Below are positions 29,240-39,852 of a stretch of DNA of 64,000 nucleotides, in pieces. Source of the stretch: Atlantibacter hermannii (GTDB taxonomy: Bacteria; Pseudomonadota; Gammaproteobacteria; Enterobacterales; Enterobacteriaceae). The stretch covers positions 1 to 64,000 of the forward strand of contig NZ_JAAATR010000026.1 of assembly GCF_009907385.1 (NCBI RefSeq), given 5' to 3'. Below the pieces are notes generated by a model, which saw only the letters and a program-made list of their open reading frames with translations, ran no database searches and was not told where the DNA came from. The translations under genes were made by a program, and so were the position numbers. Position 1 is the stretch's first letter. Every line of letters starts with the position of its first letter.

Positions 29240-30225
29240 CTCTTGCGGGACTCCTGAATCAACAAGGCGATGAGGTAAATACCGCCGATACTGACGGTAA
29301 CAACGCCCACGGGAAGCTGGTAGGGGGTAAACAGGCGCTGGGCGCATAAATCAGCGGCCAGTAACAACGTGCCGCCGCACAGCGCCGACTGCAACAAACC
29401 AAAGCGCGAGGTCAGGCTTAAGCGCCGGGCGATATGCGGCGCGACCAGCGCAATAAACGAAATCGGGCCGGCCAGGGCGGTCGCGGCGGCGGTGAGCGTC
29501 ACGGCGGTGAGCATCAGCAGCAGTCGCGAACGTTCCACCGCCACGCCCAGCGCGCAGGCGCTGTCATCGCCCATCTCCAGCAGCCGCATCCGGCGCACCA
29601 GCAGGGCCGCCGCCAGCAGGGCGAGGGCAATCAGCGGCACCGCCGGGAAGGTTTTACTCCAGGTCAGGCCGTTGAGCGATCCGGCGTTCCACATCTCGGC
29701 GGACAGCGCGGTCTCCAGCGACGCCTGCAACAGCAGCCAGGTATTGAACGCCACCAGCATGGCGCGCATGCCGATGCCGATAATAATCAGCCGGAAGGTG
29801 TCGATGCCGTTGCGCCAGGCCAGCGCCCACACCAGCAGCGAGGTAACGATACCGCCGCCGAGCGCCGCCAGGGTGATGGCGCTTAAGCTCTGGCCGAACA
29901 GCACCATGGCGATCAGCACCCCGCTCCACGCGCCCATGTTAAAGCCCATTACGTCCGGGCTGCCCAGCGGGTTGCGCATCAGCGACTGGAAGATCGCGCC
30001 GCTGACGCCCAGCGCCGCGCCAATCACCAGCGCCATGCATACCCGCGGCAATCGCCATTCCACCACCACTAACGAAATCTGGCGCGGGCCGTCGCCCAGC
30101 AACGCGCTAATCACCTGCGAGGCGGAAAGCGGCAGCGCGCCGCTGGATAAACTCCACACCGACATCGCCGCCGCCGCCAGGCAAAACAGCGCCAGCACAA
30201 TTAACAGGCGAGGGGAGAGGCTCAT
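29236..30225 (-). CDS. fepG: FepG, ferric enterobactin ABC permease
   Basis: 329 residues, highly hydrophobic, with about nine or more membrane helices typical of the FecCD permease family. The conserved stretches GVSGAIFQSLMRNPLGSPD and GPISFIALVAPHIARRL (coupling-helix region contacting FepC) are present. Forms a heterodimer with FepD in the inner membrane. Overlaps fepD and fepC by 4 bases each. Confidence 0.95.
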   Translation of the reverse strand: MSLSPRLLIVLALFCLAAAAMSVWSLSSGALPLSASQVISALLGDGPRQISLVVVEWRLPRVCMALVIGAALGVSGAIFQSLMRNPLGSPDVMGFNMGAWSGVLIAMVLFGQSLSAITLAALGGGIVTSLLVWALAWRNGIDTFRLIIIGIGMRAMLVAFNTWLLLQASLETALSAEMWNAGSLNGLTWSKTFPAVPLIALALLAAALLVRRMRLLEMGDDSACALGVAVERSRLLLMLTAVTLTAAATALAGPISFIALVAPHIARRLSLTSRFGLLQSALCGGTLLLAADLCAQRLFTPYQLPVGVVTVSIGGIYLIALLIQESRKR

Positions 30226-31229
30226 AGCGTCACTCCATTACGCCGACGGCGCACCAGATAAATCAGCACCGGCGCGCCGATAAACGCGCTCACCACCGAG
30301 ACGCGGATTTCGCCCGGTACGATGACGCGGCCAATAATATCCGCCAGCAGCAATAACAGCGGCGTCGCCAGCAGCGTGGCGGGCAGCGACCAGCGGTGAT
30401 CCTGGCCCACCAGCCAGCGCGACAGGTGCGGCATCATCAGGCCGATAAAGGCGATCGGGCCGACCAGCGCGGTGGCGCTGCCGCACAGCAGGGTAATCGC
30501 CACCAGTCCGGACAGTTGGGTCCGCGCGACGCGGCTGCCCAGCGCGGTGGCGGTATCGCTGCCCATGCTCAGGCTGTTTAACGACCGGGCCAGCAGCAGC
30601 GCAATTAACAGGCCGATTAACACCGGGGTCAGTACCACTTTCAGGGTCATCAGGGTGCGGATATCCAGCGAGCCGGACTGCCAGAAACGCAGCTGGTCAT
30701 AGACCACCGGGTTTAACAGCGCGATCCCGCTGGACAGCCCTTCCAGCACGGCCGCCAGCGCCACGCCCGCCAGCGTCAGGCGCACCGGGCTAAGCTGCCC
30801 GCCGCCCGCGCTGCCGGTAAACGCCACCACCAGCGAGGCCGCCATCGCGCCGCCAAAGGCGAGGGCCAGCAGCATCATCGGAGAAGAGAGACCTAACAGC
30901 GCGGTACCGACCACGATGGCGAAGCTGGCGCCGGAGTTAACGCCCAACAGACCGGGGTCGGCGAGGGGATTGCGGGTCAGCGTTTGCATCAGCGCGCCCG
31001 ATACGCCCAGCGCGCAGCCCGCCAGCAATCCCGCCAGGGTGCGGGGCAGGCGCACATCGCGCACGATGGTGCAGTCGGGGCTTTGACACTGGCCGCTTAG
31101 CGCGTCCAGCACAACGGAGAATGCAATCGGCTTCGCGCCAATCGACAGGCTTAACGCCGCCATCAGCAGCAGCAAAATGATAAGGCCCAACAGCGCAGCC
31201 GTGCGCCCTGGTAACCGGAAAAGCGACAT
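30222..31229 (-). CDS. fepD: FepD, ferric enterobactin ABC permease
   Basis: 335 residues of the FecCD permease family. Recognised by CQSPDCTIVRDVRLPRTLAG (in E. coli FepD: CQSADCTIVLDARLPRTLAG), by QTLTRNPLADPGLLGVN and by GPIAFIGLMMPHLSRWL. The ATG at 31229 (MSLFRLPG) is preferred over an in-frame start 39 bases upstream, which lies in the Fur box. First gene of fepDGC, divergent from entS. Confidence 0.94.
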   Translation of the reverse strand: MSLFRLPGRTAALLGLIILLLLMAALSLSIGAKPIAFSVVLDALSGQCQSPDCTIVRDVRLPRTLAGLLAGCALGVSGALMQTLTRNPLADPGLLGVNSGASFAIVVGTALLGLSSPMMLLALAFGGAMAASLVVAFTGSAGGGQLSPVRLTLAGVALAAVLEGLSSGIALLNPVVYDQLRFWQSGSLDIRTLMTLKVVLTPVLIGLLIALLLARSLNSLSMGSDTATALGSRVARTQLSGLVAITLLCGSATALVGPIAFIGLMMPHLSRWLVGQDHRWSLPATLLATPLLLLLADIIGRVIVPGEIRVSVVSAFIGAPVLIYLVRRRRNGVTL

Positions 31230-31247
31230 CACAAATATTCCACAATT

Positions 31248-31266
31248 GGTAATGATAGTTATTATC
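31248..31266. promoter_or_regulatory. Fur box, fepD/entS divergent promoters
   Basis: GGTAATGATAGTTATTATC matches the 19-base Fur consensus GATAATGATAATCATTATC at 16 positions. It lies 18 bases upstream of the fepD start and 73 before entS, the same arrangement as in E. coli. Confidence 0.88.
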
Positions 31267-31339
31267 ACTCTTATTGGGGCTATGTTAGCATGACGCCCCC
31301 GTTATTCGGTAAGAAAAAATTCCGCTCTAAGGCCATGTA

Positions 31340-32587
31340 ATGAACCAACATTCGCTGTTGCTCAATCTTTCCCTGCTCAAAACTAACCCGGCTTTCCGGG
31401 CGGTGTTTCTGGCGCGCTTTATTTCCATTGTTTCTCTGGGGCTACTGGGCGTGGCCGTACCGGTGCAGATCCAGACCCTGACCGGCTCGCCGTGGCTGGT
31501 GGGGCTGGCGGTCACCCTGACCGGCGGGGCGATGTTTGTCGGATTGATTTCCGGCGGCGTGCTGGCGGACCGCCATGAACGCAAGCGGCTGATCCTGATC
31601 GCCCGCTCCACCTGCGGCTTAGGGTTTATCGGGCTGTTTATCAACGCCCTGCTGCCGGAACCCTCTTTAACGGCGATTTATCTGCTGGGATTGTGGGACG
31701 GCTTTTTCGGCGCGATTGGCGTCACGGCGCTGCTGGCCGCCACGCCGGGCCTGGTGGGGCGCGAGAATGTGATGCAGGCGGGGGCGATCACCATGCTGAC
31801 GGTGCGTCTCGGTTCGGTCATCGCCCCGATGCTCGGCGGGCTGCTGCTGGCGAGCGGCGGCGTGGCATGGAACTTTGGGCTGGCGGCGATGGGCACCTTT
31901 ATCACGCTGATCCCGCTGTTCAGCCTGCCGCGTATGCCCGCCCCGCAGATGCAGCGCGAACACCCGCTGCGCGCGCTGTTGCAGGCGTTTCGCTTTCTGC
32001 TGAGCAATCCGCTGATCGGCGGCGTGGCGCTGGTGGGGGCGTTATTGACGATGGCGAGCGCGGTGCGGGTGCTGTATCCGGCGCTGGCGAATCACTGGCA
32101 GATGTCCGCCAGCCAGATTGGGTTTTTATACGCCGCCGTGCCGCTCGGCGCGGCGCTGGGGGCGCTGACCAGCGGGCGCATCGCCCATACCGCGATGCCG
32201 GGCAGAGTGATGCTGGCGACCACCGTGGCGGCCTTCCTGGCGGTGGGCGCGTTTGGCGTGATGCCGTTTTGGGGGCTGGCGGTGGTGTGCCTGGCGCTGT
32301 TCGGCTACCTCAGCGCCATCAGCTCGCTGTTACAGTACACTCTGATTCAAACCCAAACGCCGGACGACATGCTGGGGCGCATCAACGGACTCTGGACGGC
32401 GCAGAACGTGACCGGAGATGCCCTCGGCGCGGCGCTGCTGGGAGCGTTCGGGACGCTGCTGACGCCAGCCGCCTCGGCCAGCGTCAGCGGTCTGGGACTG
32501 GCGGTGATGGGCGTATTGCTGGCGCTGCTGCTCAACGAACTGCGCCGCTTCCGTCAACCTGCGCCGCAAGCGGCGCAGTCATCATGA
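31340..32587 (+). CDS. entS: EntS, enterobactin exporter (MFS)
   Basis: 415 residues with about twelve membrane helices. The MFS loop motif [14 protein letters not shown] (about residues 72-85) is intact. EntS moves enterobactin from cytoplasm to periplasm, from where TolC-linked pumps release it. The first residues ([19 protein letters not shown]) match EntS. The ATG has a TAAGG ribosome site. It ends in a 6-base convergent overlap with fepB. Iron repression is expected from the upstream Fur box. Confidence 0.94.
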   Translation: MNQHSLLLNLSLLKTNPAFRAVFLARFISIVSLGLLGVAVPVQIQTLTGSPWLVGLAVTLTGGAMFVGLISGGVLADRHERKRLILIARSTCGLGFIGLFINALLPEPSLTAIYLLGLWDGFFGAIGVTALLAATPGLVGRENVMQAGAITMLTVRLGSVIAPMLGGLLLASGGVAWNFGLAAMGTFITLIPLFSLPRMPAPQMQREHPLRALLQAFRFLLSNPLIGGVALVGALLTMASAVRVLYPALANHWQMSASQIGFLYAAVPLGAALGALTSGRIAHTAMPGRVMLATTVAAFLAVGAFGVMPFWGLAVVCLALFGYLSAISSLLQYTLIQTQTPDDMLGRINGLWTAQNVTGDALGAALLGAFGTLLTPAASASVSGLGLAVMGVLLALLLNELRRFRQPAPQAAQSS

Positions 32588-33553
32588 TTTAAACAGCTGC
32601 GTCAGCCGGGTCAACAGCTGGCTGGCGCTGTAGTAATCGAGACGAAAAGTTTCGGTGCCCAGCGGGTAGACGCGCTGCTGCTGTACCGCGGGCAGATGTT
32701 TTAACAGCGGATTATCCGCCAGCGCTTTGGCGTCCCGCTCATCCCCGGCAAACAGAAACAGCGTCTCGCCATTCAAACCCGCCGCCAGATTTTCACCGCC
32801 AAGCTGAACGATGTCGTGACGTTTGCCCTGCGACTGGCTGGTTTGCAGATTAGCGGGCAGGGCGGCCTGGGTAAAACCGAGCTGCTGCAACAATTTCCCC
32901 TGCGCCGATTCCGGCCTCCAGAGATTCGCGCCGTGCGCCGCCGGGTTGTACACCAGCGCGCTCACCGGCTGCGGCGGCAGCGCGATCTGCGCTTTGACTT
33001 CGGCTAACCGCTTATCGAAACTGGCGATGCGCCCGGCGGCCTGCTTTTCGTGACCGGTAATGGCGCCGAGCTGGGTTAACAGCTGCTGCCAGCTTTTATC
33101 GTCGTAATTAATGATTAACGTCGGGGCAATAGCCGAGAGCTGATCGTAAAGCGGTAGCGCCGAATCGCCGCCGGTGGCGCTGATCAAAATCAGATCCGGC
33201 ATCTGGGCCGCGACCGCTTCGGCATTGGCTTCGCCAATATACAGCCGCTGCACGTTACGCTGCTTCGCCACCTCACCCCACTGTTTCAGAAAGCCCTGAT
33301 CGTCCGCCACCCGGTTGCCCGGCGAGGTGGCGCCGCTGGCGATCACCGGCGCGTCAATCGCCAGCAGCGAGCCGGTCAGCGTGACGCTGGTGGAGACAAT
33401 GCGCTGGGGCATCTGCTCAAGCGTGTGCGTGCCCCGGCTGTCCTGGATCTGGCGCGGCCAGTCGGCGGCCTGGGTGAGTGAGGAAAATCCGAAAGCGAGC
33501 AGGGAGAGCAGCAGCCCAAAGGTGAAGCGTGATTTCACGGCGTAAAGTCCCAC
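32582..33553 (-). CDS. fepB: FepB, periplasmic ferric enterobactin-binding protein
   Basis: 323 residues with a signal peptide (hydrophobic core [14 protein letters not shown], probable cleavage after TQA) and the class III binding-protein fold typical of siderophore receptors. Early conserved stretch is [19 protein letters not shown]. It passes ferric enterobactin from FepA to FepDGC. Divergent from entC, sharing a Fur box, and convergent with entS (stop codons overlap). Confidence 0.94.
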   Translation of the reverse strand: MGLYAVKSRFTFGLLLSLLAFGFSSLTQAADWPRQIQDSRGTHTLEQMPQRIVSTSVTLTGSLLAIDAPVIASGATSPGNRVADDQGFLKQWGEVAKQRNVQRLYIGEANAEAVAAQMPDLILISATGGDSALPLYDQLSAIAPTLIINYDDKSWQQLLTQLGAITGHEKQAAGRIASFDKRLAEVKAQIALPPQPVSALVYNPAAHGANLWRPESAQGKLLQQLGFTQAALPANLQTSQSQGKRHDIVQLGGENLAAGLNGETLFLFAGDERDAKALADNPLLKHLPAVQQQRVYPLGTETFRLDYYSASQLLTRLTQLFKS

Positions 33554-33700
33554 GGTAGAGGTTAGTAATGCTTCTCATTTTCAACATTGCCCGGTCCGGT
33601 TGCAAGCGCTGTGAACAACAATTGCCGCTGGCTTTGTACCCGAAATCGCTCGCGCTGCATTGACAATCGGGCGCTTTGCCCTTAGGTTACGCCACCAAAC

Positions 33701-33719
33701 GCAAATGATAATAATTATT
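33701..33719. promoter_or_regulatory. Fur box, fepB/entC divergent promoters
   Basis: GCAAATGATAATAATTATT matches the Fur consensus at 15 of 19 positions and lies 30 bases before the entC start. It should control both entCEBAH and fepB. Confidence 0.82.
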
Positions 33720-33748
33720 AAACACCTTATCATTTTATGGAGGAGCGT

Positions 33749-34939
33749 ATGGAGGCGTCTTTGGCAGAGGAATCCCAACAGCACGCTGTCACCCTTTCAC
33801 CTGACAGCTTTTTCTTTATGTCGCCGCATCGCAATCTGGTGACATCCGGCTGCCTGTCCCGGCTGACCACCCCCGCCGCTGACGGCGAAGATCTTAACGG
33901 CGAATTCCAGCAGCAACTGCGTGCGACCTTCGCCGCCGCCCGTGACAAGGGCTGCGACATGCCGATTGTGGTCGGCGCAATTCCGTTCGATACCCGTAAA
34001 CCCTCGGCGCTGTTTGTACCGCGCGACTATCAGGCGTTTTCCCCTGGCGCGATGTTAGCCCGCGCGCGTACTGCCGCGCCGCCGCAGCTGAGGATGATGG
34101 CGCAGCAGGCCATCCCGGAAAAACCGCAGTTTATGACCATAGTGGAGCGCGCCGCCGCGCTGACCGCCACGCCGGAAGTCAGCAAAGTGGTGCTGTCGCG
34201 CCTGATCGATATCACTACCGCCGACGCGCCGGATCGCCAACAACTGTTGAACCGGCTGGTGGCGCTTAACCCCGCCAGCTACAACTTCCACGTTCCGCTG
34301 GCGGACGGCGGCGCGCTGATCGGCGCCAGCCCGGAGCTGTTGCTGCGTAAACAGCAAAATCAGTTTTACTCGCTGCCGCTGGCGGGTTCCGCGCGCCGCC
34401 ACCCTAACAGCACCGAAGATAAGCTGGCCGGGGATCGCCTGCTGCATTCAACAAAAGATCGCCATGAACATCACCTAGTCACCCAGGCCATGCGCCAGAT
34501 CCTCGCTGGCCGCAGCCAGCGCCTGCGGGTGCCGGAAACCCCCGAACTGATCACCACCCCGACGCTGTGGCATCTGGCGACCGCCATCACGGGCGAAACC
34601 TGCGCTGAACAGGAAAACGCGCTGTCGCTGGCCTGCCTGCTGCATCCGACGCCCGCGTTGAGCGGCTTCCCGCATAGCATCGCCCGTCAACTGATCGCCG
34701 AACTGGAGCCGTTCGATCGCGAACTGTTCGGCGGGATCGTCGGCTGGTGCGATGACCAGGGCAACGGCGAATGGGCGGTGGCGATCCGCTGCGCGCAGTT
34801 AAACGATAAGCAGATCCGCTGTTTCGCCGGTGCGGGGATCGTCCCGGCGTCGGTAGCGGAATCGGAATGGCATGAAACGGGCGTCAAGCTCTCCACTATG
34901 CTCAACGTATTTGGCCTGAACGACAGGAGCGCGTCATGA
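33749..34939 (+). CDS. entC: EntC, isochorismate synthase
   Basis: 396 residues of the chorismate-utilising enzyme family. Conserved stretches include [46 protein letters not shown] and [13 protein letters not shown]. It converts chorismate to isochorismate, the first step to 2,3-dihydroxybenzoate. An ATG 12 bases upstream is in frame, but GGAGGA lies 5 bases before the ATG at 33749, and the product MEASLAEE aligns with E. coli MDTSLAEE, which decides the start. First gene of entCEBAH; its end overlaps entE by 4 bases. Confidence 0.96.
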   Translation: MEASLAEESQQHAVTLSPDSFFFMSPHRNLVTSGCLSRLTTPAADGEDLNGEFQQQLRATFAAARDKGCDMPIVVGAIPFDTRKPSALFVPRDYQAFSPGAMLARARTAAPPQLRMMAQQAIPEKPQFMTIVERAAALTATPEVSKVVLSRLIDITTADAPDRQQLLNRLVALNPASYNFHVPLADGGALIGASPELLLRKQQNQFYSLPLAGSARRHPNSTEDKLAGDRLLHSTKDRHEHHLVTQAMRQILAGRSQRLRVPETPELITTPTLWHLATAITGETCAEQENALSLACLLHPTPALSGFPHSIARQLIAELEPFDRELFGGIVGWCDDQGNGEWAVAIRCAQLNDKQIRCFAGAGIVPASVAESEWHETGVKLSTMLNVFGLNDRSAS

Positions 34940-36549
34940 TTATTCCCTATACCCGTTGGCCGGATGAGTTCGCCGCCCGCTACCGCGAGAAGGGCTACTG
35001 GCTCGATTTGCCGCTGAGCGACATTTTGCAGCGCCATGCCGGCAACGACGCGGTGGCGCTGATTGACGGCGAGCGCGCGCTCACTTACCGCGAGCTTGAC
35101 CAGGCGGCCAACCGCCTGGCGGCGGCGCTGTCGCGGCGCGGTTTACGCCGTGGCGAAACCGCGCTGGTGCAGTTGGGCAACGTCGCCGAGTTCTATATCG
35201 TCTTTTTTGCCCTGCTGAAAATCGGCGTCGCGCCGGTGAATGCCCTGTTCAGCCACCAGCGCACCGAACTGGAAGCCTACGCCCGGCAAATCGAACCGGC
35301 GCTGTTGATTGCCGATCGCGCTCACGGGTTATTCGCCAGCGATGATTATCTGACGCAACTGCGTGAAGCGACCCCGTCGATCCGCCATGTCTTACTGAAC
35401 CGCGATGGCGGCGAGCAGGGGCTGGCGCGGCTGCTTGAACAGTCTGCCGACGGCTTTATCGCCACCCCGACGCCTGCGGATGAAGTGGCCTTTTTCCAGC
35501 TCTCCGGCGGCAGTACCGGCACGCCGAAGCTGATCCCGCGCACCCATAACGATTACTACTACAGCATCCGCCGCAGTAACGAAATCTGCCGGTTTGATGC
35601 CGATACCCGCTATCTGTGCGCCCTGCCAGCGGCCCATAACTACCCGATGAGCTCGCCGGGCGCGCTGGGGGTTTATCTGGCGGGCGGAACGGTGGTGCTG
35701 GCTAACGATCCCAGCGCCAGCCACTGCTTCCCGCTGATCGCCCGGCATCAGATTAACGTTACTGCGCTGGTGCCGCCGGCGGTCAGCCTGTGGTTACAGG
35801 CGCTGAGAGAGGGCGAAGATCGTGCGCAGTTAGCTTCTCTGCGGCTGTTGCAGGTCGGCGGCGCGCGGCTGTCGAATGCGCTGGCGGCACGCATTCCCGC
35901 TGAGATCGGTTGCCAGTTGCAGCAGGTCTTTGGAATGGCGGAAGGGCTGGTGAACTACACCCGTCTGGACGACAGCGATGAACGTATTTTCAATACCCAG
36001 GGCAGTCCGATGTGCCCGGACGATGAAGTCTGGGTGGCGGATGAAAACGGTAATGCGCTGCCTGCCGGGCAGGTTGGGCGGCTGATGACGCGCGGGCCGT
36101 ATACCTTCCGGGGCTACTACCAGAGCCCGGAGCACAATGCCCGGGCGTTCGATGCCGACGGTTTTTACTGCTCCGGCGATCTGATCGCCATTGACGAGGA
36201 CGGCTACATCACCGTCCAGGGCCGCGAGAAAGATCAGATCAACCGGGGCGGCGAGAAGATCGCCGCCGAAGAGATCGAAAACCTGCTGCTGCGTCACGAG
36301 GCGATTATTCAGGCGGCGCTGGTGTCGATGGAAGACAGCCTGATGGGCGAGAAGAGCTGCGCATTCCTGGTCACCCGCCGGGCGGTGAAAGCGGTGGAAA
36401 TCCGCCGCTACCTGCGCGAGCTCGGCGTCGCCGATTTTAAACTGCCGGACCGGGTGGAAAGCGTGGCGGAATTGCCGCTCACCCCGGTGGGCAAAGTCGA
36501 TAAAAAACAGTTGCGTCAACGGCTGGCGGAACGCCAGTCGGCATCATGA
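34936..36549 (+). CDS. entE: EntE, 2,3-dihydroxybenzoate-AMP ligase
   Basis: 537 residues, a stand-alone adenylating enzyme. The P-loop-like motif [19 protein letters not shown] is near residue 190; YCSGDL and the hinge [19 protein letters not shown] follow; the catalytic lysine is in [12 protein letters not shown] near the end. EntE activates 2,3-dihydroxybenzoate and loads it on the carrier domain of EntB. Coupled to entC and entB by 4-base overlaps or near-overlaps. Confidence 0.96.
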   Translation: MIIPYTRWPDEFAARYREKGYWLDLPLSDILQRHAGNDAVALIDGERALTYRELDQAANRLAAALSRRGLRRGETALVQLGNVAEFYIVFFALLKIGVAPVNALFSHQRTELEAYARQIEPALLIADRAHGLFASDDYLTQLREATPSIRHVLLNRDGGEQGLARLLEQSADGFIATPTPADEVAFFQLSGGSTGTPKLIPRTHNDYYYSIRRSNEICRFDADTRYLCALPAAHNYPMSSPGALGVYLAGGTVVLANDPSASHCFPLIARHQINVTALVPPAVSLWLQALREGEDRAQLASLRLLQVGGARLSNALAARIPAEIGCQLQQVFGMAEGLVNYTRLDDSDERIFNTQGSPMCPDDEVWVADENGNALPAGQVGRLMTRGPYTFRGYYQSPEHNARAFDADGFYCSGDLIAIDEDGYITVQGREKDQINRGGEKIAAEEIENLLLRHEAIIQAALVSMEDSLMGEKSCAFLVTRRAVKAVEIRRYLRELGVADFKLPDRVESVAELPLTPVGKVDKKQLRQRLAERQSAS

Positions 36550-36560
36550 AGGAGAACACC

Positions 36561-37412
36561 GTGGCGATCCCTAAACTTAACGCGTACAGCCTGCCGGGCG
36601 CGGCAGATATCCCGGACAACAAAGTGCAGTGGGCCTTTGAGCCAGCGCGCGCCGCGCTGTTAATCCACGATATGCAGGATTATTTCGTTAATTTCTGGGG
36701 CGAGAACTGCCCGATGATGGCTCAGGTGATCGCCAACATCGCTGCGCTACGCCGCTACTGCAAACAGCAGGGCATTCCGGTGTATTACACCGCGCAGCCG
36801 GACAACCAGAGCCCGGAAGATCGCGCACTGCTCAACGATATGTGGGGGCCTGGGCTGAACAATTATCCGGAGCAGCAGCGCGTAGTGGCGGAACTGGCCC
36901 CCGACAGCGACGACACGGTGCTGGTGAAGTGGCGCTACAGCGCATTTCACCGCTCGCCGCTGGAGCAGGCGCTGAAAGACTCGGGTCGCGATCAACTGCT
37001 GATTTGCGGGGTTTACGCCCATATCGGCTGCATGACCACCGCAACCGACGCGTTTATGCGTGATATCCAGCCGTTTATGGTGGCCGACGCGCTGGCGGAT
37101 TTCAGCCGCGAAGAGCACCTGATGGCGCTGAAATACGTGGCGGGACGCGCCGGGCGCGTGGTGATGAGCGCGGATTTGCTGCCGACGCCGCAAAGCAAAG
37201 AACAGCTGCGCGCGCTGGTGCTGCCGCTGCTGGATGAATCCGACGAACCGGAAGATGATGAAAACCTGATCGACTACGGGCTGGATTCGGTGCGCATGAT
37301 GGCGCTGGCTTCGCGCTGGCGGCAGGTTTATCCGGACATTGATTTCGTGATGCTGGCGAAGAAACCCACTCTCGACGCGTGGTGGGCGCTGCTGTCCAGG
37401 GACGTGCGCTAA
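36561..37412 (+). CDS. entB: EntB, isochorismatase and aryl carrier protein
   Basis: 283 residues. The isochorismatase domain (about 1-205) has LLIHDMQDYFVNFW with the catalytic Asp, VKWRYSAFHRSPLEQ and ICGVYAHIGCMTTATDAF. The C-terminal carrier domain has the phosphopantetheine serine in LDSVRMMAL (residue 243). It makes 2,3-dihydro-2,3-dihydroxybenzoate and carries the aryl group to EntF. I chose the GTG at 36561 because AAGGAG lies 6 bases before it and AIPKLNAY aligns with the E. coli start; an ATG at 36546 is in frame but has no ribosome site. Confidence 0.95.
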   Translation: MAIPKLNAYSLPGAADIPDNKVQWAFEPARAALLIHDMQDYFVNFWGENCPMMAQVIANIAALRRYCKQQGIPVYYTAQPDNQSPEDRALLNDMWGPGLNNYPEQQRVVAELAPDSDDTVLVKWRYSAFHRSPLEQALKDSGRDQLLICGVYAHIGCMTTATDAFMRDIQPFMVADALADFSREEHLMALKYVAGRAGRVVMSADLLPTPQSKEQLRALVLPLLDESDEPEDDENLIDYGLDSVRMMALASRWRQVYPDIDFVMLAKKPTLDAWWALLSRDVR

Positions 37413-38161
37413 TGGCCGGGGTGTTTGACGGCAAAACGGTGTGGGTTACCGGCGCGGGCAAGGGCATCGGTTATGCCGCCGCGCTGGCGTTTCATCAACA
37501 GGGCGCGACGGTCATCGGCCTTGATCGGGCATTTAACGGCGATTACCCGTTCGCGACTGAACCGCTGGATATCGCCGATGCCGGACAGGTGGTTGACGTG
37601 TGTCAGCGGTTACTGGCCGCGCAACCGCGCCTCGATGTGCTGGTCAACGCGGCGGGGATTTTGCGCATGGGGCCGACCGATGCGCTATCGCTGGCCGACT
37701 GGCAGCAGACCTTTGCGGTTAACGTGGGCGGTGCGTTTAATCTGTATCAGCAGCTGATGCCGGTATTCCGCGCACAACGGGGCGGGGCGATAGTGACCGT
37801 GGCGTCCGACGCGGCGCATACGCCGCGCATTGGCATGTCGGCCTACGGCGCGTCCAAGGCCGCGCTGAAAAGCCTGACGCTCACCGTCGGGCTGGAGCTG
37901 GCGTCGTTCGGCGTACGGGTCAATCTGGTGTCGCCGGGCTCTACCGACACCGATATGCAGCGCACCCTGTGGACCACGGACGATGCCGAACAGCGGCGTA
38001 TCGCCGGGTTCGCCGAACAGTTCAAGCTCGGCATTCCGCTGGGCAAAATCGCCAAACCGCAGGAAATCGCCAGCACCATTCTGTTTCTTGCGTCCGATCA
38101 GGCCAGCCATATCACCCTACAGGATATTGTGATTGATGGCGGATCGACCCTGGGAGCCTGA
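37412..38161 (+). CDS. entA: EntA, 2,3-dihydro-2,3-dihydroxybenzoate dehydrogenase
   Basis: 249 residues of the short-chain dehydrogenase family. The NAD-binding TGAGKGIGYA is near residue 13, and the catalytic YGASK near residue 146 with the serine in VASDAAHTPRIG. It oxidises the EntB product to 2,3-dihydroxybenzoate. The ATG at 37412 shares one base with the entB TAA stop, as expected for coupled translation; a longer in-frame reading into entB is not supported. Confidence 0.95.
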   Translation: MAGVFDGKTVWVTGAGKGIGYAAALAFHQQGATVIGLDRAFNGDYPFATEPLDIADAGQVVDVCQRLLAAQPRLDVLVNAAGILRMGPTDALSLADWQQTFAVNVGGAFNLYQQLMPVFRAQRGGAIVTVASDAAHTPRIGMSAYGASKAALKSLTLTVGLELASFGVRVNLVSPGSTDTDMQRTLWTTDDAEQRRIAGFAEQFKLGIPLGKIAKPQEIASTILFLASDQASHITLQDIVIDGGSTLGA

Positions 38162-38575
38162 ATGATCTGGAAACGTGAAATTACACTTGATGAACTGAAC
38201 GCCATGGGCGACGGCACGCTGGTGGCCCACCTTGGCATTGTGTTTACCGAAATCGGCGCGGAGTCGCTGGTGGCGGAAATGCCGGTGGACAGCCGCACGC
38301 TTCAGCCGTTTGGCCTGCTGCACGGCGGCGCGTCGGCGGCGCTGGCGGAAACCCTTGGCTCGATGGCCGGGTTTCTGACCACCAAAGAGGGGCAGAGCGT
38401 GGTGGGCACCGAGCTAAACGCCACTCACCATCGGCCCATCTTCGAAGGCAAAGTGCGCGGCGTTTGCCGGGCCATCCACCCGGGGCGGCAAAGCCAGTGC
38501 TGGGAAATCGTCATTTATGATGCCGACGGGCGGCGCTGCTGCACCAGCCGGTTAAGCACCATGGTGATGGGCTAA
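38162..38575 (+). CDS. entH: EntH, proofreading hotdog thioesterase
   Basis: 137 residues of the 4-hydroxybenzoyl-CoA-type hotdog family. [20 protein letters not shown] contains the catalytic Glu and the central helix. EntH removes wrongly loaded acyl groups from EntB. It starts immediately after the entA stop and ends the entCEBAH operon. In E. coli cstA follows; here the next gene is ybdL. Confidence 0.93.
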   Translation: MIWKREITLDELNAMGDGTLVAHLGIVFTEIGAESLVAEMPVDSRTLQPFGLLHGGASAALAETLGSMAGFLTTKEGQSVVGTELNATHHRPIFEGKVRGVCRAIHPGRQSQCWEIVIYDADGRRCCTSRLSTMVMG

Positions 38576-38682
38576 CGGATTTCAGGCGCAGGGAAGCGCA
38601 TTTAGCCATCTAAGCGTCTTGATTGCCAAAGGGAAGCGTCGTGCTATAGTGGAGCGATATTTTTCCCGCAGGGCACGGTACG

Positions 38683-39843
38683 ATGAGCAATAATCCTTTG
38701 ATTCCTCAGAGCAAACTTCCTTCACTCGGCACCACTATCTTCACCCGGATGAGTGCGCTGGCGCAGCAGCACCAGGCCATCAACCTCTCCCAGGGGTTCC
38801 CGGATTTTGACGGACCGCGCTTTTTGCAGGAACGGCTGGCGTTTCACGTCGCCGCCGGAGCCAATCAGTACGCGCCGATGACCGGCGCGCAGCCGCTGCG
38901 CGAGGCGATTGCCGATAAAACCGCCGCGCTTTACGGCTTTCGTCCCGACGCCAACAGCGATATCACCGTTACGGCGGGCGCGACGGAAGCGCTGTATGCC
39001 GCCATTACCGCGCTGGTGCGCCCCGGCGATGAAGTCATCTGTTTTGACCCGAGCTATGACAGCTATGATCCGGCTATCACGTTAAGCGGGGGCGTCTCAA
39101 AACGGCTGGCGCTCCAGCCGCCGCATTTTCGCGTCGACTGGCAGCAGTTCGCCGACGCGCTGTCGCCGCGCACCCGGCTGGTGATCCTGAATACGCCGCA
39201 CAACCCTACCGCCACGGTCTGGCAAAAAAGCGATGTTGACGCGCTGTGGCAGGCGATTGCCGATCGGGAAATTTATGTGATTAGCGATGAGGTGTATGAG
39301 CACATCTGTTTTGACGCCGACGGTCACGCCAGCGTGCTGGCCCATCCGCAACTGCGCGAGCGGGCGGTGGCGGTATCGTCATTCGGCAAAACCTATCATA
39401 TGACCGGCTGGAAAGTAGGGTACTGCGTCGCGCCTGCCGCCATCAGCGTGGAACTGCGCAAAGTGCACCAGTATTTAACCTTTTCAGTAAATACGCCTGC
39501 CCAGCTGGCCCTGGCGGATATGCTGCGGGAAGAACCGGCGCATTATCAGCAGTTGCCGGAATTTTACCGCGCCAAACGCGATCGGTTTGCGGATGCGCTC
39601 TCCGCCAGCCGCCTGAAACTGCTGCCCTGTGCGGGCACTTATTTCTTACTGGCGGATTACCGCGCGATTAGCGGCAGGGACGACGTGAGTTTTTGCCAGT
39701 GGCTGACGGAAGAAGTGGGCGTCGCCGCCATCCCGTTGTCAGTATTTTGCGCCGCGCCGTTCTCGCACACCTTAATCCGCCTGTGCTTTGCCAAACAGGA
39801 TGCGACGCTGGATGCGGCGGCAGCGCGGCTGGGGGTATTGTAG
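38683..39843 (+). CDS. ybdL: YbdL, methionine aminotransferase (PLP)
   Basis: 386 residues of the class I/II aminotransferase fold. The PLP lysine is K236 in SFGKTYHMTGWKVGY; NTPHNPTATVW and the C-terminal arginine region HTLIRLCFAK are conserved. E. coli YbdL prefers methionine, histidine and phenylalanine. A possible -10 (TATAGT, 38654-38659) precedes the ATG. cstA, ybdD and ybdH, which separate entH and ybdL in E. coli, are missing here. Confidence 0.93.
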   Translation: MSNNPLIPQSKLPSLGTTIFTRMSALAQQHQAINLSQGFPDFDGPRFLQERLAFHVAAGANQYAPMTGAQPLREAIADKTAALYGFRPDANSDITVTAGATEALYAAITALVRPGDEVICFDPSYDSYDPAITLSGGVSKRLALQPPHFRVDWQQFADALSPRTRLVILNTPHNPTATVWQKSDVDALWQAIADREIYVISDEVYEHICFDADGHASVLAHPQLRERAVAVSSFGKTYHMTGWKVGYCVAPAAISVELRKVHQYLTFSVNTPAQLALADMLREEPAHYQQLPEFYRAKRDRFADALSASRLKLLPCAGTYFLLADYRAISGRDDVSFCQWLTEEVGVAAIPLSVFCAAPFSHTLIRLCFAKQDATLDAAAARLGVL

Positions 39844-39852
39844 CCACGCGCC